Of a stretch of DNA of 64,000 bases, positions 12,682 through 26,062 are shown one piece after another. Both the position numbers and the translations under genes were made by a program. Location of the stretch: NCBI RefSeq assembly GCF_932526225.1, contig NC_064046.1, forward strand, positions 16,071,408 through 16,135,407. The letters run 5' to 3'. Position 1 is the stretch's first letter. The number at the start of each line of letters is the position of its first letter. The stretch comes from Nematostella vectensis (lineage: Eukaryota; Cnidaria; Anthozoa; Actiniaria; Edwardsiidae). The notes below the pieces were generated by a model. The model did not search any database. It had not been told where the DNA came from and worked only from the letters and a program-made list of their open reading frames with translations.

Positions 12682-14688
12682 TTGTATGAAGAGAGTGCCC
12701 CGCCCTTCCCCCTGCTATTGTTGAAATTATGCTCAATAAACTTTTACCTCTTCCCTCTCCACCAGTTAAGCATTCTATGTATGCTTCCCTGTACAAAATG
12801 CACCCCTTCAAATAGAACATTAAAGTTCACATACTTGTTTACTTCCTCAAACTCTTTGCTTTGTGTTTTTTGTGTACTTTCCTAGGAACAAATTGAATAC
12901 ATATAATTAATAAATCTAGCAAGCTTATTTTGCAAACTCACTTGTTTTTATTATTTTTGCGCAAAACCTATCAGGATTAAGAAGGTTCAGCACAAAGAAA
13001 AAAAAAGGAATTAAAAAAAAAAAGCCCATTTGCCTGGGATTGAACCCGGTCTGAAGAACAAAACGGAAACCATACATACGGATTACCCAATCGGTATGGC
13101 AGCACAAGGCTTTTACGGAAGGCTGTAAAGAACCCGAAGGCCCCAAGCACCGATATTTCCGAGCGAATATGCTGTACAACACTCTTGCAAGGTTATCCCA
13201 ACCCGCGCATTAATGGGGAGGACAATAACCAGGATCCCAGGCCTGTAATACGGTTACGCCACGCACAGCTCGCCGAGATTGTGCATGACAAAAAATAGAG
13301 GTCTATTTGGGCGTCTTGGGTCCCTTGGGGACTCGCCATGCGCACGGGCGCATCTCTTTTATTGTGTACATGACATCAAATTAGCGAAGAAAAAAGACGC
13401 TGTTTTGGTATCATGTGAAAATCATAAAATAAATAGAAATAAAGACGTAAGGGGGGAAAATATTGACATATTTATATTGGAATATTGACAAAATCCGCAA
13501 TTTTGTCTACGCTGACTAAGTAAAGCTGTATTTTACTTTAAAGGGGCAGCAGCATAGTACTGCGCATGTCTGGAGTCAGTGATTATTTTAGGCTTTTAAG
13601 TGTCTACAAACAGTTGAACTTTTTAAAAGCTGTCAATACCTTATTAAATAATATGCAATATTATATTGAAAACTATGTTAATGGAGAGTTTGTGGTCATT
13701 TTTTTGTTTTGTTTAAAGTCTCCCACATGTACCAAAAGCTCATAAGTCAGTATTAGAATTTCACTGAAGTTTATTGTGTCAGGGCTCTAGAGCTATTGCA
13801 AATTTCTTAACCATGACACTCCCACTTTAAAGGAAAGTAAAAAAAATCAAAATTGTTGGTGGGGGTCTCTGTTGAGTTTGTTTTCTTTTTAGTTTTGTTC
13901 TATTATTATTATTATTATTATTTTCTTTTTTAGAGGGGAGGGGAATTCAGCTAAAAATAGCCAAGGGTCAATTCAAGCAACTAGTACAAAAGATGTTTTT
14001 TTGCAGTCCTTTATTCAATATATTCAAGGTTATCATGCAATTCTGTTGATTGACTGCATATATATATTTTTTCTTTCTTTTCATTACAAGTTCTATATGT
14101 GTAAGTGGTGACCATAGCTATGATTACTTTTTTTTAGAATATTTTTTTAACTACTAACAGAAAACAACTTGACTGCAAAACACTTACTGTAGGGCACTCG
14201 ATATTAGGCATTACTTTCATGTGGATGTAAGGTTTAAATGTCAAAACCTTCATTAACCCGTGAACTACGCTTTAGCGTATTACACTTTGTGGTGATCTGA
14301 TTCTATTGTACTTTTTTGTGTTTTACTAACTATTACCGTTTAACTATCACACTTTGTTTCACGGGTTAATGAAAACCACTCTAATTACTTACAGTAGTTC
14401 TTTTTTAATATTATTATTTACTTGTATAATTTAGATGAGCAATACATATTTCTTCTTGGCCTTGTAGAGCTCATCTCGTTCCTCATAAATAACAAACAAA
14501 ATGAAGTTTGTTCTTATTTTGGTGCAAAGGAATCTACAGTAGTTTTCTAATCAGATACTTGTTTTTCTTTTAACACTCACCTGTTATTTCAACAGCCTTA
14601 CTTGAGTTTGCTTGTCTCAGAAATAGACCTTGTTTAATAAACAAAGACATGTTACAAACTTATTTAATAATAGGTAACAACTGCAATA
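12682..14688 (+). repeat. Satellite monomer 7 (2,007 bp, full class)
   Basis: Carries private variants GTGTACTTTCCTAGG and GAAGGTTCAGCAC, and a B-box variant with GATTGAACC. Near copy of monomer 10 at offset 5,155 bp. Confidence 0.9.
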
Positions 14689-16698
14689 TTGTATGAAGAG
14701 AGTGCCCCTCTCTTCCCCCTGCTATTGTTGAAATTATGCTCAATAAACTTTTACCTCTTCCCTCTCCACCAGCTAAGCTTTCTATGTATGCTTCCCTGTA
14801 CAAAATGCACCCCTTCAAATAGAACATTAAAGTTCACATACTTGTTTACTTCCTCAAACTCTTTGCTTTGTGTTTTTTGTTAACTTCCTAGGAACAAATT
14901 GAATACATATAATAAATAAATCTAGCAAGCTTATTTTGCAAACTCACTTTTTTTTATTATTTTTGCGCAAAACCTATCAGGATTAAGGGGGTCCAGCACA
15001 AAGAAAAAAAAAACGAACTAAAAAAAAAAGCCCATTGGCCTGGGATCGAACCCGGTCTGAAGAACAAAACGGAAACCATACATACGGATTACCCAATCGG
15101 TATGGCAGCACAAGGCTTTTACGGAAGGCTGTAAAGAACCCGAAAGCCCCAAGCACCGATATTTCCGAGCGAATATGCTGTACAACACTCTTGCAAGGTT
15201 ATCCCAACCCGCGCATTAATGGGGAGGACAATAACCAGGATCCCAGGCCTGTAATACGGTTACGCCACGCACAGCTCGCCGAGATTGTGGATGACAAAAA
15301 ATAGAGGTCTATTTGGGCGTCTTGGGTCCCTTGGGGACTCGCCATGCGCACGGGCGCATCTCTTTTATTGTGTACATGACATCAAATTAGCGAAGAAAAA
15401 AGACGCTGTTTTGGTATCATGTGAAAATCATAAAATAATTAGAAATAAAGACGTAAGTGGGGAGAATATTGACATCTTCATATTAGAATATTGACAAAAT
15501 CCGCAATATTGTCTACGCTGACTAAGTAAGGCTGTATTTTACTTTAAAGGGGCAGCAACATAGTACTGCGCATGTCTGGAGTCAGTGATTATTGTAGGCT
15601 TTTAAGTGTCAACAAACAGTTGAACTTTTTAAAAGCTGTCAATACCTTATTAAATAATATGCAATATTATATTGAAAACTATGTTAATTGACAGTTTGTG
15701 GTCATTTTTTTTGTTTTGTTTAAAGTCTCCCACATATACCAAAAGCTCATAAGTCAGTATTAGAATTTCACTGAAGTTCATTGTGTCAGGGCTCTAGAGC
15801 TATTGCAAATCTCTTAACCATGACACTCCCCTTTTAAAGGAAAGTAAAAAAAATCTAAATTGTTGGTGGGGGTCTCTGTTGTGTTTGTTTTCTTTTTAGT
15901 TTTGTTCTATTATTATTATTATTTTCTTTTTTAGAGGGGGAGGGGAATTCAGCTAAAAAAAATAGCCAAGGATCAATTCAAGCAACTAGTACAAAAGATG
16001 TTTTTTTGTAGTCCTTTATTCAATATATTCAAGGTTATCATGCAATTCTGTTGTTTGACCGCATATATATATATATATTTTCTTTCTTTTCATTACAAGT
16101 TCTATATGTGTAAGTGGTGACCATAGCTATGATTACTATTATTTAGAATATTTTTTTTACCTACTAACAGAAAACAACTTGACTGCAAAACACTTACTGT
16201 AGGGCACTCGATATTAGGCATTACTTTCATGTGGATGTAAGGTTTAAATGTCAAAACCTTCATTAACCCGTGAACTACGCTTTAGCGTATTACACTTTGT
16301 GGTGATCTGATTCTATTGTACTTTTTTGTGTTTTACTAACTATTACCGTTTAACTATCACACTTTGTTTCACGGGTTAATGAAAACCACTCTAATTACTT
16401 ACAGTAGTTCTTTTTTAATATTATTATTTACTTGTATAATTTAGATGAGCAATACATATTTCTTTATGGCTTTGTAGAGCTCATCTCGTTCCTCATAAAT
16501 AACAAACAAATTGAAGTTTGTTCTTATTTTGGTGCAAAGGAATCTACAGTAGTTTTCTAATCAGATAATTGTTTTTCTTTTAACACTCACCTGTTATTTC
16601 AACAGCCTTACTTGAGTTTGCTTGTCTCAGAAATAGACCTTGCTTAATAAACAAAGACATGTTACAAACTTATTTAATAATAGGTAACAACTGCAATA
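14689..16698 (+). repeat. Satellite monomer 8 (2,010 bp, full class)
   Basis: Full core. Shares ACCAGCTAAGCTTTC and CAACATAGTACTGC variants with monomer 11, 5,155 bp downstream, although monomer 11 has lost the 58-bp box. Confidence 0.9.
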
Positions 16699-17836
16699 TT
16701 GTATGAAGAGAGTGCCCCTCTCTTCCCCCTGCTATTGTTGAAATTATGCTCAATAAAATTTTACCTCTTCCCTCTCCACCAGTTAAGCATTCTATGTATG
16801 CTTTCCTGTACAAAATGCACCCCTTTAAATAGAACATTAAAGTGCACATACTTGTTTACTTCCTCAAACTCTTTGCTTTGTGTTTTTTGTTAACTTCCCA
16901 GGAACAAATTGAATACATATAATAAATAAATCTAGCAAGCTTATTTTGCAAACTCACTTTTTTTATTATTTTTGCGCAAAACCTATCAGGATTAAGGGGG
17001 TCCAGCACAAAGAAAAAAAAAACGAACTAAAAAAAAAGCCCATTGGCCTGGGATCGAACCCGGTCTGAAGAACAAAACGGAAACCATACATACGGATTAC
17101 CCAATCGGTATGGCAGCACAAGGCTTTTACGGAAGGCTGTAAAGAACCCGAAGGCCCCTTTATTCAATATATTCAAGGTTATCATGCAATTCTGTTGTTT
17201 GACTGCATATATATATTTTTTCTTTCTTTTCATTACAAGTTCTATATGTGTAAGTGGTGACCATAGCTATGATTACTATTATTTAGAATATTTTTTTACC
17301 TACTAACAGAAAACAACTTGACTGCAAAACACTTACTGTAGGGCACTCGATATTAGGCATTACTTTCATGTGGATGTAAGGTTGAAATGTCAAAACCTTC
17401 ATTAACCCGTGAACTACGCTTTAGCGTATTACACTTTGTGGTGATCTGATTCTATTGTACTTTTTTGTGTTTTACTAACTATTACCGTTTAACTATCACA
17501 CCTTGTTTCACGGGTTAATGAAAACCACTCTAATTACTTACAGTAGTTTTTTTTAATATTATTATTTACTTGTATAATTTAGATGAGCAATACATATTTC
17601 TTTATGGCTTTGTAGAGCTCATCTCGTTCCTCATAAATAACAAACAAAATGAAGTTTGTTCTTATTTTGGTGCAAAGGAATCTACAGTAGTTTTCTAATC
17701 AGATAATTGTTTTTCTTTTAACACTCACCTGTTATTTCAACAGCCTTACTTGAGTTTGCTTGTCTCAGAAATAGACCTTGCTTAATAAACAAAGACATGT
17801 TACAAACTTATTTAATAATAGGTAACAACTGCAATA
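16699..17836 (+). repeat. Satellite monomer 9 (1,138 bp, large-deletion class)
   Basis: GC-rich core is cut after GAAGGCCCC and joined directly to TTTATTCAATATATTC near 17,157, removing about 0.86 kb. The tRNA-like module and the TTAA-flanked element are kept. Confidence 0.9.
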
Positions 17837-19843
17837 TTGTATGAAGAGAGTGCCCCTCTCTTACCCCTGCTATTTTTGAAATTATGCTCAATAAAATTTT
17901 ACCTCTTCCCTCTCCACCAGTTAAGCATTCTATGTATGCTTCCCTGTACAAAATGCACCCCTTCAAATAGAACATTAAAGTTCACATACTTGTTTACTTC
18001 CTCAAACTCTTTGCTTTGTGTTTTTTGTGTACTTTCCTAGGAACAAATTGAATACATATAATCAATAAATCTAGCAAGCTTATTTTGCAAACTCACTTGT
18101 TTTTATTATTTTTGCGCAAAACCTATCAGGATTGAGAAGGTTCAGCACAAAGAAAAAAAAAGGAATTAAAAAAAAAAAGCCCATTTGCCTGGGATTGAAC
18201 CCGGTCTGAAGAACAAAACGGAAACCATACATACGGATTACCCAATCGGTATGGCAGCACAAGGCTTTTACGGAAGGCTGTAAAGAACCCGAAGGCCCCA
18301 AGCACCGATATTTCCGAGCGAATATGCTGTACAACACTCTTGCAAGGTTATCCCAACCCGCGCATTAATGGGGAGGACAATAACCAGGATCCCAGGCCTG
18401 TAATACGGTTACGCCACGCACAGCTCGCCGAGATTGTGGATGACAAAAAATAGAGGTCTATTTGGGCGTCTTGGGTCCCTTGGGGACTCGCCATGCGCAC
18501 GGGCGCATCTCTTTTATCGTGTACATGACATCAAATTAGCGAAGAAAAAAGATGCTGTTTTTGTATCATGTGAAAATCATAAAATAAATAGAAATAAAGA
18601 CGTAAGGGGGGAGAATATTGACATCTTCATATTAGAATATTGACAAAATCCGCAATTTTGTCTACGCTGACTAAGTAAAGCTGTATTTTACTTTAAAGGG
18701 GCAGCAGCATAGTACTGCGCATGTCTGGAGTCAGTGATTATTGTAGGCTTTTAAGTGTCTACAAACAGTTGAACTTTTTAAAAGCTGTCAATACCTTATT
18801 AAATAATATGCAATATTATATTGAAAACTATGTTAATGGAGAGTTTGTGGTCATTTTTTTTGTTTTGTTTAAAGTCTCCCACATGTACCAAAAGCTCATA
18901 AGTCAGTATTAGAATTTCACTGAAGTTTATTGTGTCAGGGCTCTAGAGCTATTGCAAATTTCTTAACCATGACACTCCCACTTTAAAGGAAAGTAAAAAA
19001 AATCAAAATTGTTGGTGGGGGTCTCTGTTGAGTTTGTTTTCTTTTTAGTTTTGTTCTATTATTATTATTATTATTATTTTCTTTTCAGAGGGGAGGGGAA
19101 TTCAGCTAAAAATAGCCAAGGGTCAATTCAAGCAACTAGTACAAAAGATGTTTTTTTGCAGTCCTTTATTCAATATATTCAAGGTTATCATGCAATTCTG
19201 TTGATTGACTGCATATATATATTTTTTCTTTCTTTTCATTACAAGTTCTATATGTGTAAGTGGTGACCATAGCTATGATTACTATTATTTAGAATATTTT
19301 TTTACCTACTAACAGAAAACAACTTGACTGCAGAACACTTACTGTAGGGCACTCGATATTAGGCATTACTTTCATGTGGATGTAAGGTTGAAATGTCAAA
19401 ACCTTCATTAACCCGTGAACTACGCTTTAGCGTATTACACTTTGTTGTGATCTGATTCTATTGTTCTTTTTTGTGTTTTACTAACTATTACCGTTTAACT
19501 ATCACACTTTGTTTCACGGGTTAATGAAAACCAATCTAATTACTTACAGTAAGTCTTTTTTAATATTATTATTTACTTGTATAATTTAGATGAGCAATAC
19601 ATATTTCTTCTTGGCCTTGTAGAGCTCATCTCGTTCCTCATAAATAACAAACAAAATGAAGTTTGTTCTTATTTTGGTGCAAAGGAATCTACAGTAGTTT
19701 TCTAATCAGATAATTGTTTTTCTTTTAACACTCACCTGTTATTTCAACAGCCTTACTTGAGTTTGCTTGTCTCAGAAATAGACCTTGCTTAATAAACAAA
19801 GACATGTTACAAACTTATTTAATAATAGGTAACAACTGCAATA
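17837..19843 (+). repeat. Satellite monomer 10 (2,007 bp, full class)
   Basis: Near copy of monomer 7 (same GTGTACTTTCC and GAAGGTTCAGCAC variants), showing that a block of monomers 7-9 was copied. Confidence 0.9.
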
Positions 19844-21784
19844 TTGTATGAAGAGAGTGCCCCTCTCTTCCCCCTGCTATTGTTGAAATTATGCTCAATA
19901 AACTTTTACCTCTTCCCTCTCCACCAGCTAAGCTTTCTATGTATGCTTCCCTGTACAAAATGCACCCCTTCAAATAGAACATTAAAGTTCACATACTTGT
20001 TTACTTCCTCAAACTCTTTGCTTTGTGTTTTTTGTTAACTTCCTAGGAACAAATTGAATACATATAATCAATAAATCTAGCAAGCTTATTTTGCAAACTA
20101 ACTTTTTTTTATTAATTTTGCGCAAAACCTATTAGGATTAAGGGGGTCCAGCACAAAAAAAACGAACTAAAAAAAAAAAGCCCATTGGCCTGGGATCGAA
20201 CCCGGTCTGAAGAACAAAACGGAAACCTTACATACGGATTACCCAATCGGTATGGCAGCACAAGACTGTAAAGGCTGTAAAGAACCCGAAGGCCCCAAGC
20301 GCATTAATGGAGAGGACAATAACCAGGATCCCAGGCCTGTAATACGGTTACGCCACGCACAGCTCGCCGAGATTGTGGATGACAAAAAATAGAGGTCTAT
20401 TTGGGCGTCTTGGGTCCCTTGGGGACTCGCCATGCGCACGGGCGCATCTCTTTTATTGTGTACATGACATCAAATTAGCGAAGAAAAAAGACGCTGTTTT
20501 GGTATCATGTGAAAATCATAAAATAATTAGAAATACAGACGTAAGTGGGGAGAATATTGACATCTTCATATTAAAATATTGACAAAATCCGCAATATTGT
20601 CTACGCTGACTAAGTAAAGCTGTATTTTACTTTAAAGGGGAGGCAACATAGTACTGCGCATGTCTGGAGTCAGTGATTATTGTAGGCTTTTAAGTGTCTA
20701 CAAACAGTTGAACTTTTTAAAAGCTGTCAATACCTTATTAAATAATATGCAATATTATATTGAAAACTATGTTAATTGACAGTTTGTGGTCATTTTTTTT
20801 GTTTTGTTTAAAGTCTCCCACATGTACCAAAAGCTCATAAGTCAGTATTAGAATTTCACTGAAGTTTATTGTGTCAGGGCTCTAGGGCTATTGCAAATCT
20901 CTTAACCATGACACTCCCCTTTTAAAGGAAAGTAAAAAAAAATCAAAATTGTTGGTGGGGGTCTCTGTTGTGTTTGTTTTCTTTTTAGTTTTGTTCTATT
21001 TTTATTATTATTTTCTTTTTTAGAGGGAGAGGGGAATTCAGCTAAAAAAAATAGCCAAGGATCAATTCAAGCAACTAGTACAAAAGATGTTTTTTTGCAG
21101 TCCTTTATTCAATATATTCAAGGTTATCATGCAATTCTGTTGTTTGACCGCATATATATATATATTTTCTTTCTTTTCATTACAAGTTCTATATGTGTAA
21201 GTGGTGACCATAGCTATGATTACTATTATTTAGAATATTTTTTTACCTACTAACAGAAAACAACTTGACTGCAAAACACTTACTGTAGGGCACTCGATAT
21301 TAGGCATTACTTTCATGTGGATGTAAGGTTTAAATGTCAAAACCTTCATTAACCCGTGAACTACGCTTTAGCGTATTACACTTTGTGGTGATCTGATTCT
21401 ATTGAACTTTTTTGTGTTTTACTAACTATTACCGTTTAACTATCACACTTTGTTTCACGGGTTAATGAAAACCACTCTAATTACTTACAGTAGTTCTTTT
21501 TTAATATTATTATTTACTTGTATAATTTAGATGAGCAATACATATTTCTTTATGGCTTTGTAGAGCTCATCTCGTTCCTCATAAATAACAAACAAAATGA
21601 AGTTTGTTCTTATTTTGGTGCAAAGGAATCTACAGTAGTTTTCTAATCAGATAATTGTTTTTCTTTTAACACTCACCTGTTATTTCAACAGCCTTACTTG
21701 AGTTTGCTTGTCTCAGAAATAGACCTTGCTTAATAAACAAAGACATGTTACAAACTTATTTAATAATAGGTAACAACTGCAATA
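19844..21784 (+). repeat. Satellite monomer 11 (1,941 bp, 58-bp-deletion class)
   Basis: Has the 58-bp deletion and also a small rearrangement next to the tRNA-like module (CACAAGACTGTAAAGGCTG in place of CACAAGGCTTTTACGGAAGG). The flanking context GAAGGCCCC differs from the GAAGTCCCC of the other deleted monomers, so the deletion may have arisen or moved independently. Confidence 0.9.
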
Positions 21785-22922
21785 TTGTATGAAGAGAGTG
21801 CCCCTCTCTTCCCCCTGCTATTGTTGAAATTATGCTCAATAAAATTTTACCTCTTCCCTCTCCACCAGTTAAGCATTCTATGTATGCTTCCCTGTACAAA
21901 ATGCACCCCTTCAAATAGAACATTAAAGTTCACATACTTGTTTACTTCCTCAAACTCTTTGCTTTGTGTTTTTTGTTAACTTCCCAGGAACAAATTGAAT
22001 ACATATAATAAATAAATCTAGCAAGCTTATTTTGCAAACTCACTTTTTTTATTATTTTTGCGCAAAACCTATCAGGATTAAGGGGGTCCAGCACAAAGAA
22101 AAAAAAAACGAACTAAAAAAAAAGCCCATTGGCCTGGGATCGAACCCGGTCTGAAGTACAAAACGGAAACCATACATACGGATTACCCAATCGGTATGGC
22201 AGCACAAGGCTTTTACGGAAGGCTGTAAAGAACCCGAAGGCCCCTTTATTCAATATATTCAAGGTTATCATGCAATTCTGTTGTTTGACTGCATATATAT
22301 ATTTTTTCTTTCTTTTCATTACAAGTTCTATATGTGTAAGTGGTGACCATAGCTATGATTACTATTATTTAGAATATTTTTTTACCTACTAACAGAAAAC
22401 AACTTGACTGCAAAACACTTACTGTAGGGCACTCGATATTAGGCATTACTTTCATGTGGATGTAAGGTTGAAATGTCAAAACCTTCATTAACCCGTGAAC
22501 TACGCTTTAGCGTATTACACTTTGTGGTGATCTGATTCTATTGTACTTTTTTGTGTTTTACTAACTATTACCGTTTAACTATCACACCTTGTTTCACGGG
22601 TTAATGAAAACCACTCTAATTACTTACAGTAGTTTTTTTTAATATTATTATTTACTTGTATAATTTAGATGAGCAATACATATTTCTTTATGGCTTTGTA
22701 GAGCTCATCTCGTTCCTCATAAATAACAAACAAAATGAAGTTTGTTCTTATTTTGGTGCAAAGGAATCTACAGTAGTTTTCTAATCAGATAATTGTTTTT
22801 CTTTTAACACTCACCTGTTATTTCAACAGCCTTACTTGAGTTTGCTTGTCTCAGAAATAGACCTTGCTTAATAAACAAAGACATGTTACAAACTTATTTA
22901 ATAATAGGTAACAACTGCAATA
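21785..22922 (+). repeat. Satellite monomer 12 (1,138 bp, large-deletion class)
   Basis: Same GGCCCC/TTTATTC junction near 22,244. Near copy of monomer 9, offset 5,086 bp. Confidence 0.9.
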
Positions 22923-24062
22923 TTGTATGAAGAGAGTGCCCCTCTCTTACCCCTGCTATTGTTGAAATTATGCTCAATAAAATTTTACCTCTTCCTTCTC
23001 CACCAGTTAAGCATTCTATGTATGCTTCCCTGTACAAAATGCACCCCTTCAAATAGAACATTAAAGTTCACATACTTGTTTACTTCCTCAAACTCTTTGC
23101 TTTGTGTTTTTTGTTAACTTCCCAGGAACAAATTGAATACATATAATGAATAAATCTAGCAAGCTTATTTTGCAAACTCACTTTTTTTATTATTTTTGTG
23201 CAAAACCTATCAGGATTAAGGGGGTCCAGCACAAAGAAAAAAAAACGAACTAAAAAAAAAAGCCCATTGGCCTGGGATCGAACCCGGTCTGAAGAACAAA
23301 ACGGAAACCATACATACGGATTACCCAATCGGTATGGCAGCACAAGGCTTTTACGGAAGGCTGTAAAGAACCCGAAGGCCCCTTTATTCAATATATTCAA
23401 GGTTATCATGCAATTCTGTTGTTTGACTGCATATATATATTTTTTCTTTCTTTTCATTACAAGTTCTATATGTGTAAGTGGTGACCATAGCTATGATTAC
23501 TATTATTTAGAATATTTTTTTACCTACTAACAGAAAACAACTTGACTGCAAAACACTTACTGTAGGGCACTCGATATTAGGCATTACTTTCATGTGGATG
23601 TAAGGTTGAAATGTCAAAACCTTCATTAACCCGTGAACTACGCTTTAGCGTATTACACTTTGTGGTGATCTGATTCTATTGTACTTTTTTGTGTTTTACT
23701 AACTATTACCGTTTAACTATCACACCTTGTTTCACGGGTTAATGAAAACCACTCTAATTACTTACAGTAGTTGTTTTTTTAATATTATTATTTACTTGTA
23801 TAATTTAGATGAGCAATACATATTTCTTTATGGCTTTGTAGAGCTCATCTCGTTCCTCATAAATAACAAACAAAATGAAGTTTGTTCTTATTTTGGTGCA
23901 AAGGAATCTACAGTAGTTTTCTAATCAGATAATTGTTTTTCTTTTAACACTCACCTGTTATTTCAACAGCCTTACTTGAGTTTGCTTGTCTCAGAAATAG
24001 ACCTTGCTTAATAAACAAAGACATGTTACAAACTTATTTAATAATAGGTAACAACTGCAATA
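22923..24062 (+). repeat. Satellite monomer 13 (1,140 bp, large-deletion class)
   Basis: Same junction near 23,383; directly follows another short monomer, so short forms are themselves tandem here. Confidence 0.9.
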
Positions 24063-26062
24063 TTGTATGAAGAGAGTGCCCCTCTCTTACCCCTGCTATT
24101 GTTGAAATTATGCTCAATAAAATTTTACCTCTTCCCTCTCCACCAGTTAAGCATTCTATGTATGCTTCCCTGTACAAAATGCACCCCTTCAAATAGAACA
24201 TTAAAGTTCACATACTTGTTTACTTCCTCAAACTCTTTGCTTTGTGTTTTTTGTTAACTTTCCAGGAACAAATTGAATACTTATAATAAATAAATCTAGC
24301 AAGCTTATTTTGCAAACTCACTTTTTTTATTACTTTTGCGCAAAACTTATCAGGATTAAGGGGGTCCAGCACGAAGAAAAAAAACGAACTAAAAAAAAAG
24401 CCCATTGGCCTGGGATCGAACCCGGTCTGAAGAACAAAACGGAAACCATACATACGGATTACCCAATCGGTATGGCAGCACAACGCTTTTACGGAAGGCT
24501 GTAAAGAACCCGAAGGCCCCAAGCACCGATATTTCCGAGCGAATATGCTGTACAACACTCTTGCAAGGTTATCCCAACCCGCGCATTAATGGGGAGGACA
24601 ATAACCAGGATCCCAGGCCTGTAATACGGTTACGCCACGCACAGCTCGCCGAGATTGTGGATGACAAAAAATAGAGGTCTATTTGGGCGTCTTGGGTCCC
24701 TTGGGGACTCGCCATGCGCACGGGCGCATCTCTTTTATTGTGTACATGACATCAAATTAGCGAAGAAAAAAGACGCTGTTTTGGTATCATGTGAAAAGCA
24801 TAAAATAAATAGAAATAAAGACGTAAGGGAGGAGAATATTGACATATTTATATTGGAATATTGACAAAATCCGCAATATTGTCTACGCTGACTAAGTAAA
24901 GCTGTATTTTACTTTATAGGGGCAGCAGCATAGTACTGCGCATGTCTGGAGTCAGTGTTTATTGTAGGCTTTTAAGTGTCTACAAACAGTTGAACTTTTT
25001 AAAAGCTGTCAATACCTTATTAAATAATATGCAATATTATATTGAAAACTATGTTAATGGACAGTTTGTGATCATTTTTTTTGTTTTGTTTAAAGTCTCC
25101 CACATGTACCAAAAGCTCATAAGTCAGTATTAGAATTTCACTAAAGTTCATTGTGTCAAGGCTCTAGAGCTATTGCAAATCTCTTAAACATGACACTCTC
25201 CCTTTAAAGGAAAGTAAAAAAAATCAAAATTTTTGGTGGGGGTCTCTGCTGTGTTTGTTTTCTTTTTAGTTTTGTTCTATTATTATTATTATTTTCTTTT
25301 TTAGAGGGGGAGGGGAAGTCAGCTAAAAATAGCCAAGGGTCAATTCAAGCAACTAGTACAAAAGATGTTTTTTTGCAGTCCTTTATTCAATATATTCAAG
25401 GTTATCATGCAATTCTGTTGTTTGACTGCATATACATATATATTTTCTTTCTTTTCATTACAAGTTCTATATGTGTAAGTGGTGACCATAGCTATGATTA
25501 CTATTATTTAGAATATTTTTTTACCTACTAACAGAAAACAACTTGACTGCAAAACACTTACTGTAGGGCACTCGATATTAGGCATTACTTTCATGTGGAT
25601 GTAAGGTTGAAATGTCAAAACCTTCATTAACCCGTGAACTACGCTTTAGCGTATTACACTTTGTGGTGATCTGATTCTATTGTACTTTTTTGTGTTTTAC
25701 TAACTATTACCGTTTACCTATCACACTTTGTTTCACGGGTTAATGAAAACCACTCTAATTACTTACAGTATTTTTTTTTTAATATTATTATTTACTTGTA
25801 TAATTTAGATGAGCAATACATATTTCTTTATGGCTTTGTAGAGCTCATCTCGTTCCTCATAAATAACAAACAAAATGAAGTTTGTTCTTATTTTGGTGCA
25901 AAGGAATCTACAGTAGTTTTCTAATCAGATAATTGTTTTTCTTTTAACACTCACCTGTTATTTCAACAGCCTTACTTGAGTTTGCTTGTCTCAGAAATAG
26001 ACCTTGCTTAATAAACAAAGACATGTTACAAACTTATTTAATAATAGGTAACAACTGCAATA
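24063..26062 (+). repeat. Satellite monomer 14 (2,000 bp, full class)
   Basis: Full GC-rich core with single-base differences in the tRNA-like flank (AACGCTTTTACGG). Left portion resembles the short monomers (CTCTTACCCCTGC). Confidence 0.9.
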